A stretch of 64,000 nucleotides of DNA from Rs1 sp036960485 (GTDB lineage Bacteria > Pseudomonadota > Gammaproteobacteria > Pseudomonadales > Balneatricaceae), in NCBI GenBank assembly GCA_036960485.1, contig JBALXS010000001.1, positions 1 to 64,000 on the forward strand, in the 5' to 3' direction. Position numbers and translations under genes: made by a program. The notes beneath the pieces were generated by a model. That model saw only the letters and a program-made list of their open reading frames with translations. It was not told the DNA's origin and ran no database searches. This document shows positions 18,708 through 27,650 of the stretch, piece by piece (the first letter of the stretch is position 1; every line of letters starts with the position of its first letter).

Positions 18708-19115
18708 ATGCAAGTAACCACTGATTGGGATGGCGATGTTCGTTTCAAAGGCACCACGGGCTCAGGCTTTGAGGTCATGATTGATGGCGAGCAGAAACAA
18801 GGGCCTAGGCCATTAGAAATGATGCTCTTGGGAGTGGCTGGCTGCTCAAGTTATGATGTGCTGGGTATTTTAAAAAAGTCACGCCAAGATGTAGTTGATT
18901 GTAGTGCTCAGGTAACCGCTGAACGCGCTGATGCAGTGCCTTCTGTGTTTACTAAAATACATATTAAATTTATTGTTACAGGGCGTGATATTAAAGAGAA
19001 GCAAGTAGAGAGAGCAGTGCGTTTATCTGCTGATGAATATTGTTCGGCGTCAATTATGTTAAAAGCGGCTGGTGTTGAAATTTTTCATAGCTATGAAATA
19101 ATTGAAGTAGCCTAA
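18708..19115 (+). CDS. OsmC-like protein (peroxiredoxin-like fold)
   Basis: 135-aa OsmC/YhfA-family protein. Two Cys residues characteristic of the family are present, one in VAGCSSYDVL (start of the central helix) and one in DEYCSASIML. OsmC proteins are dithiol hydroperoxide reductases, whereas YhfA-type members are less well defined, so activity is inferred only. An AAGGTG ribosome site precedes the ATG. OsmC-like genes near trpC also occur in pseudomonads. Confidence 0.85.
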   Translation: MQVTTDWDGDVRFKGTTGSGFEVMIDGEQKQGPRPLEMMLLGVAGCSSYDVLGILKKSRQDVVDCSAQVTAERADAVPSVFTKIHIKFIVTGRDIKEKQVERAVRLSADEYCSASIMLKAAGVEIFHSYEIIEVA

Positions 19116-19469
19116 GTGGGCACTTAACCTTTGCAGTCATTTGGGTGCGAAGGTTACTCGAAATAGATGAATAGAAGTTTGCTTGAATAGAAGGTGTAAG
19201 TTTAGCTTCTTCCCTCGTGCTCTTTGCCTAATAAATTGTCATCCCCGTAAATGGTAATATTGATTATCAATACTAGATTGAATGCTAGGCTTGTATTAAA
19301 CAGAGCTGCTGCGCGTATTAGAAATTTGATAATATCGCCATTTTCATAATAAAATTGATTCAATACAGATTTAAGCTTGCTTTTAAAATATATCCACGGA
19401 TAATGCTGTGTATTCATACAGTGTTTTAAACACATATTACAAATTGCTAACATAGCCTAGGTGGAAACA
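19116..19469. other. recA upstream region
   Basis: About 350 bp with no credible gene; a minus-strand 83-codon frame here has no family features and overlaps the recA control region. It contains a 15-bp palindrome TATTGATTATCAATA at 19258-19272 of unknown role and the SOS box at 19406-19421. No cinA gene precedes recA. Confidence 0.45.
19406..19421. promoter_or_regulatory. LexA (SOS) box of recA
   Basis: CTGTGTATTCATACAG fits the gammaproteobacterial CTGT-N8-ACAG consensus exactly. It lies 48 bp before the recA start, so DNA-damage induction through LexA is expected. Confidence 0.88.
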
Positions 19470-20540
19470 ATGGACGAGAATAGAAAAAAAGCTTTAGATG
19501 CTGCGCTATCTCAAATCGAACGTCAGTTTGGTAAAGGTGCAGTAATGCGCATGGGAGATCAGCCGCGTGAGGCTATTCCATCTGTATCCACGGGTTCACT
19601 AGGACTAGATGTTGCTTTAGGTATAGGTGGCTTACCTTACGGACGTATCGTAGAGATATACGGCCCAGAATCATCAGGTAAAACAACACTGACTTTACAA
19701 GTAATTGCTGAGGCTCAAAAAGCGGGTAAGAGCTGTGCCTTTATCGATGCAGAGCATGCACTAGATCCAGGTTACGCTGAAAAGTTAGGTGTAAATGTTG
19801 ATGAATTGCTAGTATCGCAACCAGATACAGGTGAGCAAGCTCTAGAAATATGCGATATGTTAGTGCGTTCAAATACCATAGATGTAGTCATTATTGACTC
19901 GGTAGCCGCTTTAACTCCTAAGGCAGAGATTGAAGGCGAAATGGGCGCATCGCACATGGGTCTTCAAGCGCGTTTAATGTCACAGGCGCTTCGTAAATTA
20001 ACAGGTACTGTTAAAACAGCCAACTGTTTATTAATTTTTATCAACCAAATTCGCATGAAGATCGGGGTTATGTTTGGTTCGCCTGAAACTACTACCGGTG
20101 GCAACGCTCTAAAGTTTTATGCATCAGTGCGTTTAGATATTCGCCGAATCGGCGCTATCAAGCAAGGTGACGAAATAATTGGCAACGAAACCAGAGTTAA
20201 AGTGGTTAAAAACAAAGTAGCCGCCCCTTTTAAACAAGCTGAGTTTCAAATTCTATTCGGTAAAGGTATTTACCGTATGGGCGAGTTAATCGATATGGGT
20301 GTTAAACAAGGTCTTGTTGAGAAAGCTGGGGCTTGGTACGCGTATAACGGTAGTAAAATAGGTCAAGGTAAAGCCAATGCTGCTCAATACTTAACTGATC
20401 ACCCAGAAGATGCGAATGCCATTGAAGCGGCTATTCGTGATCAATTGTTGTCAGTACCTGATGATAAAAAAGACGAAAAGAAAGAAGATAAAAAAGCCGT
20501 CAAAGCGGCAAAAGAAGCAAAAGAAATCAAAGCAGATTAA
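19470..20540 (+). CDS. recA: Recombinase RecA
   Basis: ATP-dependent strand-exchange protein and LexA co-protease. 356 aa from the ATG at 19470 (MDENRKKALDAAL), with AGGTGGA upstream; an in-frame GTG at 19461 would add three residues and would put the ribosome site inside the gene. The Walker A motif GPESSGKTT, the DNA-binding loop region GASHMGLQARLMSQALRK and FINQIRMKIG are all intact. The C-terminal tail is very Lys/Asp/Glu-rich. The normal partner recX directly downstream is decayed. Confidence 0.98.
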   Translation: MDENRKKALDAALSQIERQFGKGAVMRMGDQPREAIPSVSTGSLGLDVALGIGGLPYGRIVEIYGPESSGKTTLTLQVIAEAQKAGKSCAFIDAEHALDPGYAEKLGVNVDELLVSQPDTGEQALEICDMLVRSNTIDVVIIDSVAALTPKAEIEGEMGASHMGLQARLMSQALRKLTGTVKTANCLLIFINQIRMKIGVMFGSPETTTGGNALKFYASVRLDIRRIGAIKQGDEIIGNETRVKVVKNKVAAPFKQAEFQILFGKGIYRMGELIDMGVKQGLVEKAGAWYAYNGSKIGQGKANAAQYLTDHPEDANAIEAAIRDQLLSVPDDKKDEKKEDKKAVKAAKEAKEIKAD

Positions 20541-20628
20541 TAAGTGCTTTAACGCATCCCAATAAGTGGATTCTAAAGTCCATTGTTAATTTAAACAAGA
20601 TAGCTAGTACCATTCAAAAATTGACGTT

Positions 20629-21054
20629 ATGCAAGCAATTATTCGACTGCTTGCATAGCGTGAATACTCCAAGACCGAGTTATACGCAAACTTGTAAATC
20701 ATTGCTCGGAATCTGCATTACTCATTCAAATAATAAATGAATCTGAACAGCAAGCTTAGCAAAGTGATCAACGCTATACACGGATGATTTTGCGCACCTG
20801 AGTTGAACAGTTTTATGAGTTTATGAGAATTTGTCGAAAATTCAAACAAAAAAGTTACTTCCTCAATTGTGTGATAAAGCATTAAAAGCAGCTGAAATTG
20901 ATTGGTTTGAGCAAGCAGCGCATGTTTAAATTGCCAATTTCTCTGCAATTTTGATTAAAGCGCTGCTAAATGTATTGGTGCAATGATAGTTAAGAATTTT
21001 GTTATTGATCAGCTATATTTTACAATAGAGCAAGAAGAGAATGATTTTTATTAA
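20629..21054 (+). pseudogene. recX: Decayed recX (RecA regulator)
   Basis: RecX-like peptides can be read in several frames where recX normally sits, between recA and alaS. From 20629 the frame gives AIIRLLA, a TAG stop (20656-20658), REYSKTELYANL, then TAA (20695-20697). Further on are RKFKQKSYFLN, like the RecX ELKQKG helix, and in another frame ALKAAEIDWFEQA (around 20879-20920), like the RecX AL..EIDW motif. The end, NFVIDQLYFTIEQE, resembles the RecX terminus RFLLYRGFTIEQ. At least two stops and more than one frameshift make it non-functional. Confidence 0.8.
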
Positions 21055-21379
21055 CATGAGCTTGCTAAATGTAATTTAAAACAATAATTCAAACAAATCT
21101 TGCTAAATCCGATAGAATAAGTTGTAAATAGATATATGTTGGAATTATGTTATATATCAATAGTATATTAGTTTTTTACCACTCTAAAATGTAACGCTTT
21201 CTATAGCAAATTGTTATATTGTCAATAAATAGTTCGAACAATTAATGACCGCGATATATAATAACCCGCTATTTTTTTGCATATAGATTAACTTGCTGAT
21301 GTTAAATATTCTTTTAATGACGGTGATTAGCGCTATATGTGTTCGCTATATAAGTTAATGGATAATTAAAGTCGTCGTT
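21055..21379. other. alaS upstream region
   Basis: About 325 bp, very AT-rich, no ORF. A TATAAT-like -10 near 21258 with TTCGAA 18 bp upstream is a possible alaS promoter; weak evidence. Confidence 0.3.
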
Positions 21380-23992
21380 ATGAAATACATGACCAGTGCG
21401 CAGATACGCCAAGCTTTCCTTAAGTTCTACCAAGATCAAGGCCATGAAGTAGTTTCTTCTAGTTCACTTGTGCCAGGTAATGACCCTACTTTATTGTTTA
21501 CTAATGCCGGTATGGTACAGTTTAAAGATGTATTCACCGGCGAAGATAAGCGCCCTTACAAAAGAGCTACCAGCGCACAACGTTGCGTTAGAGCAGGTGG
21601 TAAGCACAATGATTTAGAAAACGTTGGTTACACGGCTAGGCATCATACATTTTTTGAAATGCTCGGCAATTTCAGCTTTGGCGATTATTTTAAACGTGAA
21701 GCTATTCAATTCGCATGGAAGTTCCTGACACAAGTATTAGGCTTGCCAGAGGAAAAGCTCTGGGTAACTGTGCATCATACCGATAAAGATGCCGAAGCAT
21801 TGTGGCGTGATGAGATGGGTATTGATATGAGCCGCTTCTCGCGCTTAGGCGAAGATAACTTTTGGTCAATGGGTGATACCGGTCCCTGTGGTACCAGTAC
21901 TGAGATCTTTTTTGATCACGGCGCCGATGTATGGGGCGGGCCACCTGGCAGCGAAGATGAAGATGGTGATAGATATATAGAGATATGGAATTTGGTGTTC
22001 ATGGAGTTCAATCGCGATGCAAGCGGTGAGCAAACAAGATTACCCAATCCCTCAATCGATACAGGGTTAGGTCTTGAACGTATGGCAGCCATCATGCAAG
22101 GTGTGCATAGCAACTACGAAATAGATATTTTCCAGAACTTGTTGCAAGCCGCCGCAAAAATAATAGGCACTAAAGATACGCAAGCTAAGTCGCTGCGGGT
22201 GGTAGCTGATCATATTCGCTCTTGTTCTTTTCTTATTTCAGATGGTGTGTTGCCTTCAAACGAAGGGCGCGGTTATGTATTGCGCAGAATTTTACGAAGA
22301 GCAATTCGCCACGGTAATAAGCTAGGCGCAACTGAACCTTTCTTTTATCGTTTAGTCGAAGCATTAGCTGTTGAAATGGGCGAAGCATATCCTGAGCTAA
22401 TTAAGCTTCAAGCACAGATAGAGAAAGTCATTCTTAAAGAAGAGCAGCAGTTTATTAAAACGCTTGATTTAGGTATGAAGCAGTTAAACTCGATGATTTT
22501 AAATAATCAAACAGGATCAAAAGAGTTCCCAGCTGGTGCAGCGTTCATGCTATATGACACATATGGCTTTCCTGTTGATCTTACCGCGGATGTGGTTAGA
22601 GAGCATGATTTAACGATCAACATGGATTTATTTGAAGTAGAAATGAATGCTCAGCGTGACAGGGCAAGAGCCGCGGGTAAGTTTAAAGCGACTGGCGATG
22701 ATAAGTTAGATATCGATGGCAGTACCGAATTTTGCGGTTATCAAAGCTTAGCAGGCGAAGGCAAAGTAATTGCTATTATAGTCGATGGCGAGCAGGTTGA
22801 AACAATACAACAGGGCGAAACAGGCACTGTAATACTTGATAGTACTTCTCTATACGGTGAATCTGGCGGACAAATTGGCGATCAGGGTGTATTAAGTGCA
22901 GCTAATGCTAAGTTTTTGGTTGAAGATTGTACCAAACAAGCGGATATGCACTTGCATCATGGCCAATTACTCAATGGTGAAATCTCAGTGGGTGAGCAGC
23001 TAGCGACTCAAGTTGATGAGCAGTTACGCAGTGCTACCACGCTTAATCATAGTGCTACTCACTTATTGCATGAAGCATTGCGTAGAATTGTTGGTGATCA
23101 TGTGCAACAAAAAGGCTCATTAGTAGATCCTGATAAACTACGTTTTGACTTTTCTCATTTTGAAGCATTGACGCCAGCGCAGATTAGTGAGGTTGAGGCG
23201 CTAGTCAATCAACAAATAATGGCTAACGCTGAAGTAGTAACCCGCGAGATGCCGATAGCAGAAGCTAAAGCATTGGGTGCCCAAGCGTTGTTTGGCGAAA
23301 AGTATGCAGAAAACGTGCGTGTTGTTAGTATGGGCAGAGACACATTCTCGATTGAGTTATGTGGCGGCACCCATGTTAAGCGCACTGGCGATATAGCTTT
23401 ACTAAAAATTCGCTCTGAAGGGGGGATTGCAGCTGGCGTTAGACGCATTGAAGCAGTCACTGGCAATGGTGCTTTAGATTTAGTAATAAATATTGAGTCA
23501 CAGTTGTTACAAATAGCGGCACTGGTGAAGGGCCCTAAAGATATGGTCCTTGATAAAGTTAAAGGGCTCACTGAAAAAAATCGCCAGCTTGAAAAACAAG
23601 TTGAGCAGTTGCAAAGCGAAATATCTGCAGCCAAAGGTTCGCAGCTTGCTAATAACGCATTGGATTTAAATGGTGTTAAAGTGTTAGTAGAGTGTCTAGA
23701 CGGTGTCGATGCTAAAGCTTTAAGAGATACTGTTGAAAAATTAAGAGATAAATTAGGTAACGCAGTAGTGGTTTTAGCCGCAGTTAATGATGCTAAAATC
23801 AGTCTTGTTGCCGGGGTTAGTAAAGCGCTAACTAGTCAGATTAAGGCTGGCGATATTATTAAAGAATTATCTGTACAGCTCGGTGGTAAAGGTGGCGGAC
23901 GTCCTGATATGGCCCAAGGTGGCGGTACAGATGTTGCAGCGTTGCCGGCGGCATTAGCGGCACAATTAGAAAGCTTGCAACAGCAATTTTAA
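21380..23992 (+). CDS. alaS: Alanyl-tRNA synthetase
   Basis: 870-aa enzyme charging tRNA-Ala. Class II catalytic core at the N-terminus (QIRQAFLKFY, LFTNAGMVQFKDVF, ARHHTFFEMLGNFSFGDYF). The editing domain has the zinc-binding NHSATHLLHEAL and the CGGTH motif, and a C-Ala/DHHA1 domain ends in a Gly-rich GGKGGGRPDMAQGGG. Length is normal. A second in-frame ATG three codons later (21389) is an alternative start. It lies downstream of the recX remnant and before lysC, the usual gammaproteobacterial order. Confidence 0.98.
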   Translation: MKYMTSAQIRQAFLKFYQDQGHEVVSSSSLVPGNDPTLLFTNAGMVQFKDVFTGEDKRPYKRATSAQRCVRAGGKHNDLENVGYTARHHTFFEMLGNFSFGDYFKREAIQFAWKFLTQVLGLPEEKLWVTVHHTDKDAEALWRDEMGIDMSRFSRLGEDNFWSMGDTGPCGTSTEIFFDHGADVWGGPPGSEDEDGDRYIEIWNLVFMEFNRDASGEQTRLPNPSIDTGLGLERMAAIMQGVHSNYEIDIFQNLLQAAAKIIGTKDTQAKSLRVVADHIRSCSFLISDGVLPSNEGRGYVLRRILRRAIRHGNKLGATEPFFYRLVEALAVEMGEAYPELIKLQAQIEKVILKEEQQFIKTLDLGMKQLNSMILNNQTGSKEFPAGAAFMLYDTYGFPVDLTADVVREHDLTINMDLFEVEMNAQRDRARAAGKFKATGDDKLDIDGSTEFCGYQSLAGEGKVIAIIVDGEQVETIQQGETGTVILDSTSLYGESGGQIGDQGVLSAANAKFLVEDCTKQADMHLHHGQLLNGEISVGEQLATQVDEQLRSATTLNHSATHLLHEALRRIVGDHVQQKGSLVDPDKLRFDFSHFEALTPAQISEVEALVNQQIMANAEVVTREMPIAEAKALGAQALFGEKYAENVRVVSMGRDTFSIELCGGTHVKRTGDIALLKIRSEGGIAAGVRRIEAVTGNGALDLVINIESQLLQIAALVKGPKDMVLDKVKGLTEKNRQLEKQVEQLQSEISAAKGSQLANNALDLNGVKVLVECLDGVDAKALRDTVEKLRDKLGNAVVVLAAVNDAKISLVAGVSKALTSQIKAGDIIKELSVQLGGKGGGRPDMAQGGGTDVAALPAALAAQLESLQQQF

Positions 23993-24029
23993 GCAGGTTT
24001 AGTAAATAAATGTTTAACGAGTGATAGTA

Positions 24030-25265
24030 ATGGCTCTATATGTGCAGAAATACGGTGGTACCTCGGTAGGTTCCGTTGAAAGAATTAAAGCAGTAGCTGA
24101 GAAAGTTAAGAAATTTAAAGATCAGGGGCATGATATCGTAGTTACGGTGTCTGCTATGAGTGGTGAAACCAATCGCCTGATTACTTTAGCTAAAGCAATG
24201 CAAACAGTACCTTCTCCTAGAGAGATGGATGTGTTGCTATCGACAGGTGAGCAAGTAACCATTGCCTTGATGGCTATGGCCTTAGAGGACTTAGGGCTAA
24301 AGGTTAAATCCTATACCGGAAGTCAAGTGAGGATATTAACCGATAGCGTGCATATGAAAGCGCGCATAGAAGATATAGATGTAGCTAGTATACATGCAGA
24401 TCTAGAAGCAGGATCTGTGGTGGTAGTGGCAGGCTTTCAAGGCGCTGATAAAGAAGGCAATATAACAACGCTTGGTCGTGGCGGCTCAGATACAACAGGA
24501 GTGGCTTTAGCGGCAGCGTTACAGGCTGATGAGTGTCAAATTTACACCGATGTTGATGGTGTTTATACCACTGACCCAAGGGTGGTAGAAGGCGCGCAAA
24601 GGCTTTCGGAAATTACTTTCGAAGAAATGCTGGAGATGGCTAGTTTAGGTTCTAAAATTTTGCAGATACGTGCAGTAGAATTTGCTGGGAAATACAAAGT
24701 ACCTTTGAGGGTGTTGTCGAGTTTTGAAGATGGCCCAGGTACGTTGATTACAATAGAGGATGATGAGAACGTGGAAAAGCCGGTTATATCGGGTATAGCT
24801 TTTAATAGAGATGAAGCTAAACTAACAGTGTTGGGAGTGCCAGATATTCCTGGAGTAGCCTCTAAGATACTAGGCCCTATCAGTGAAGCAAATATTGAAG
24901 TAGATATGATCTTGCAAAACGTGGCAGAAGATCAAACCACTGATTTTACCTTTACAGTGCATCGTAATGATTTTGATAAGGCGCAGCAGATATTGGATCA
25001 TACCTCCAAGTTGTTAAAAGCCAGAGAGGTTAAAGGTGATAACAAAATTGCTAAGGTTTCAATTGTAGGGGTGGGTATGCGCTCTCATGCGGGTGTGGCG
25101 ACGAAAATGTTTGACGCGCTAGCAGAAGAAAATATCAATATCCAAATGATCTCCACGTCAGAAATCAAAGTATCAGTTGTTATGGCTGAGAAATACTTAG
25201 AGCTGGCTGTGAGGTCGCTACATTCGGCGTTTGAATTAGGTCGAAATGATTCAATCAGTGAATGA
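24030..25265 (+). CDS. lysC: Aspartate kinase
   Basis: 411-aa aspartokinase, the first step toward lysine, threonine, methionine and diaminopimelate. It starts MALYVQKYGGTSVG, carrying the KxGGTS kinase motif; an upstream in-frame GTG (24021) would add three residues unlike relatives. Two ACT domains at the C-terminus (about 265-410) imply feedback inhibition, usually by lysine and/or threonine. The gene follows alaS by 37 bp and precedes csrA. Confidence 0.96.
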   Translation: MALYVQKYGGTSVGSVERIKAVAEKVKKFKDQGHDIVVTVSAMSGETNRLITLAKAMQTVPSPREMDVLLSTGEQVTIALMAMALEDLGLKVKSYTGSQVRILTDSVHMKARIEDIDVASIHADLEAGSVVVVAGFQGADKEGNITTLGRGGSDTTGVALAAALQADECQIYTDVDGVYTTDPRVVEGAQRLSEITFEEMLEMASLGSKILQIRAVEFAGKYKVPLRVLSSFEDGPGTLITIEDDENVEKPVISGIAFNRDEAKLTVLGVPDIPGVASKILGPISEANIEVDMILQNVAEDQTTDFTFTVHRNDFDKAQQILDHTSKLLKAREVKGDNKIAKVSIVGVGMRSHAGVATKMFDALAEENINIQMISTSEIKVSVVMAEKYLELAVRSLHSAFELGRNDSISE

Positions 25266-25381
25266 CGAATTGCTATATTTACTTTATAGTAACTGCAAGC
25301 TATAGCTAACAAATATTTTATATCAATAAGATATAGGACTTTTTTGGATTGTGAGCTATTTAAAGATTATAGGAGAATTAA

Positions 25382-25564
25382 ATGCTAATACTTACTCGTC
25401 GTGTTGGTGAGACACTGATGATCGGTGACAAAGTGACAGTGACAGTTTTGGGTATCAAGGGTAACCAAGTGAGAATAGGTGTAGATGCTCCTAAGGATGT
25501 ATCTGTACATCGTGAAGAGATTTATCAGCGCATTCAGAGAGAAAAAGAAGAGGAAGTAAAATAA
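25382..25564 (+). CDS. csrA: Carbon storage regulator CsrA/RsmA
   Basis: 60-aa dimeric RNA-binding protein that blocks or alters translation at GGA motifs. The sequence begins MLILTRRVGETLMIGD and contains GNQVRIGVDAPKDVSVHREEIY, with Arg44 of the VHREE segment conserved. AGGAG precedes the ATG at good spacing. It influences motility and biofilm in relatives, which fits the flagellar and adhesin genes nearby, although no direct link is shown here. Confidence 0.97.
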   Translation: MLILTRRVGETLMIGDKVTVTVLGIKGNQVRIGVDAPKDVSVHREEIYQRIQREKEEEVK

Positions 25565-25573
25565 ATTAGGTTG

Positions 25574-25612
25574 TTTTGAAATATTTACAAATAAAGGGTT
25601 TCTATTTCAAAA
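25574..25612. other. 10-bp inverted repeat between csrA and tRNA-Ser
   Basis: TTTTGAAATA (25574-25583) and TATTTCAAAA (25603-25612) are exact complements. No T-run follows, so it may be a weak csrA terminator. A possible tRNA -10 (TATAGT, 25622-25627) lies just after. Confidence 0.35.
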
Positions 25613-25640
25613 TCAATCTTGTATAGTACGCCGCACTTGA

Positions 25641-25730
25641 GGTGAGGTGGCCGAGTGGCTGAAGGCGCGCCCCTGCTAAGGGTGTATAGAGGAAACTCTA
25701 TCGAGGGTTCGAATCCCTCCCTCACCGCCA
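25641..25730 (+). tRNA. tRNA-Ser (GCT), copy 1
   Basis: 90 nt with encoded CCA. Acceptor GGTGAGG pairs with CCTCACC, the long variable arm is typical of tRNA-Ser, and the anticodon GCT is at 25675-25677 in loop CTGCTAA. Identical to the copy at 26210. Confidence 0.97.
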
Positions 25731-25744
25731 TTTGTAAACATAAA

Positions 25745-25796
25745 GCGCCCGTAGCTCAGCTGGATAGAGTACCTGGCTACGAACTAGGCGGTCGCA
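25745..25796 (+). tRNA. tRNA-Arg (ACG), 5' part, broken by assembly gap
   Basis: The first 52 nt match the complete copy at 26007 exactly, including anticodon ACG in loop CTACGAA; the remainder is in the N run. Confidence 0.85.
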
Positions 25797-25896
25797 NNNN
25801 NNNNNNNNNNNNNNNNNNNNNNNNNNNNNNNNNNNNNNNNNNNNNNNNNNNNNNNNNNNNNNNNNNNNNNNNNNNNNNNNNNNNNNNNNNNNNNNN
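25797..25896. other. Assembly gap (100 N) inside a tRNA-Arg repeat
   Basis: Exactly 100 N, a conventional unknown-size gap. The 27 nt before it and the 27 nt after it are the same tRNA positions (26-52). Confidence 0.98.
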
Positions 25897-25948
25897 TACC
25901 TGGCTACGAACTAGGCGGTCGCACGTTCGAATCGTGCCGGGCGCACCA
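25897..25948 (+). tRNA. tRNA-Arg (ACG), 3' part after gap
   Basis: Positions 26-77 of the tRNA-Arg, including the anticodon arm, T arm and CCA, identical to the complete copy. Confidence 0.85.
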
Positions 25949-26006
25949 TCTTTCAAAGTTAATAGCTTTGTTTGAAGGTACTTCAACTTATACAATAACT
26001 TACAAA

Positions 26007-26083
26007 GCGCCCGTAGCTCAGCTGGATAGAGTACCTGGCTACGAACTAGGCGGTCGCACGTTCGAATCGTGCCGGGCGCACCA
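26007..26083 (+). tRNA. tRNA-Arg (ACG), complete copy
   Basis: 77 nt with encoded CCA; acceptor GCGCCCG/CGGGCGC, anticodon stem CCTGG/CTAGG with loop CTACGAA (ACG), T loop TTCGAAT. Confidence 0.97.
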
Positions 26084-26209
26084 TCTCTTCTTTATTGTGA
26101 TCTATATAATGTTAAAACTCACTGGCAAATATTAATTTGTTGGTGGTATTAAGTGTTGTTTTCTATAGAGCCTGTTTTTACAGATTTATATAGTCAATAA
26201 CAACGTGCT

Positions 26210-26299
26210 GGTGAGGTGGCCGAGTGGCTGAAGGCGCGCCCCTGCTAAGGGTGTATAGAGGAAACTCTATCGAGGGTTCGAATCCCTCCCTCACCGCCA
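26210..26299 (+). tRNA. tRNA-Ser (GCT), copy 2
   Basis: 90 nt, base-for-base the same as the copy at 25641, so the cluster reads Ser-Arg(n)-Ser. Confidence 0.97.
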
Positions 26300-26689
26300 T
26301 TTTACTTCAAATCAATGGCTTGCTGTGATCTCAGATTATTTTGGGGCATCTGTAAAGTATTTTGATTAATTTTCCCACGTTTTCATTTATTACAACTTCT
26401 ATCGTTTAAACCTACCCTAGACACCAATTTGGCTTGCAATACTACTCGCTCGCTATTGTTTCTTTTTAAAATTTAATCTAGTTGAAACACTTTAATATTA
26501 AATTTCTATTATATACTTACAACTCAAGAGTAAGAAGAGTTAGTCAAATACTTCCCTTTATGAATATTTAGCATTTATTTAAATACACCCAACTGCTTAA
26601 AGACAAGCATTACAAGAAGCCTCTAATCAAATATTGATTGACAGTGGGACATCTGGGGATGTTGTAGTCAAGTAAAACTGTAGACCTTT
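26300..26689. other. AT-rich intergenic region after the tRNA cluster
   Basis: About 390 bp without an ORF, RNA gene or clear terminator that I can support. It separates the tRNAs from transposase debris and may be part of an old insertion next to the tRNA genes. Confidence 0.35.
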
Positions 26690-27268
26690 ATAGGAGCGTG
26701 GAATCTTCGTTCTGCCATTTAGGGTGATAGATAATTATTGTAGCTGTATTCTCTCCTTGTATTGTAATGTTGATGTATGTCTTTTAGTGTATCTCTTTGG
26801 GTTTCAAAGTAAGATTCATAGCCATGTTTTGGCAACCACCTGGATTAAAGCTTCTAAAAACTGCTCCATAGCGGCGTTTTTCAAGGGAGTTGTCGCCTAA
26901 AGTTTAATTTTATGCCGCCGCTTCTTTTGCATCCTTAGTTTTTTCTTTCTCTGGGTTGATATGAATCTCCTCAACATAGTCCCAGTTTTTAACATCGCCT
27001 GACCATCTTATCGGGTTCTTAGCTTTTTCAGCTACATATGATTTCTTTCTATTAAGTAATATTTCGATGTTTTTTCCACTATGGCGTTGAGCAGGAGTGA
27101 CAAATTTAATGCTAGTTTGCAGATGCTCACTGTTGTACCCCTGGAGCAGTCTAATCCAGCGCCTGAGAGCGGTATAGCAGGCTCAGAAATTGAGTGACTC
27201 TGCTCTAGGACAAGGTTTGCTGCATCATGTTTGAATTCAGTTGGATAAGTAGCTTGAGATTTTACCAT
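26690..27268 (-). pseudogene. IS3-type transposase remnants (orfA start, tail and orfB end)
   Basis: Three fragments lie on the minus strand. From 27268 a frame begins with YPTEFKHDAANLVLEQSHSI, an IS3 OrfA N-terminus, but then loses similarity and ends at 27032. A second frame, ending at the stop 26910-26912, gives NPIRWSGDVKNW and INPEKEK, a tail seen in transposase OrfB proteins. A third piece reads NAAMEQF, then after a frameshift HGYESYFETQRDTLKDI and YSYNNYLSP with a stop at 26719-26721, the DDE-transposase C-terminal end. No intact transposase and no confident terminal inverted repeats are seen. Confidence 0.7.
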
Positions 27269-27650
27269 TGTTTACACCATCTAAGTTCATACGATACTTT
27301 ATCCGATGCTGGTGTATATGTTCATTAAGCCACATCAGGGAAAATTGTAGAGAAAATTAAAGAGCTAGATCCTCTGTTTGTTAATTTGGGAACTGGGAGT
27401 TTTGATATGTCTACACGTTAGAGAAAGAGTTAACTAGGTACTATAAACGCAACACTGTAAAGCCTTGTTCCTTATGAGCTCATAGAAACTCGATGCTATA
27501 GTTTTGTATCTGTAGGAGAAAAAATTGGATCGGCTAATTTCTTGTGCATATTGTTCGAAAAATAAGGAGGCTTTTGTACTTAGGTACAATAGGGTTTTGC
27601 TTGAAACTCTGTATTATTGATTTAAATAAATCTACTTCTTGGTAATTATT
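27269..27650. other. Adhesin upstream region
   Basis: About 380 bp between the transposase debris and the adhesin. There is no supported gene; a strong AAGGAGG at about 27563 serves only a short unremarkable frame. The adhesin promoter should lie here. Confidence 0.35.

Noticed and set aside
19202..19453. 83-codon minus-strand frame upstream of recA
   Set aside because: It covers the recA SOS box and promoter region and shows no family features or ribosome site.
20718..20948. 76-codon minus-strand frame between recA and alaS
   Set aside because: It is antisense to the recX remnant, and the plus strand explains the sequence better.
27563..27645. Short frame behind the AAGGAGG at about 27563
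   Set aside because: It starts with TTG, encodes only about 25 residues and has no similarity to known peptides that I recognise.
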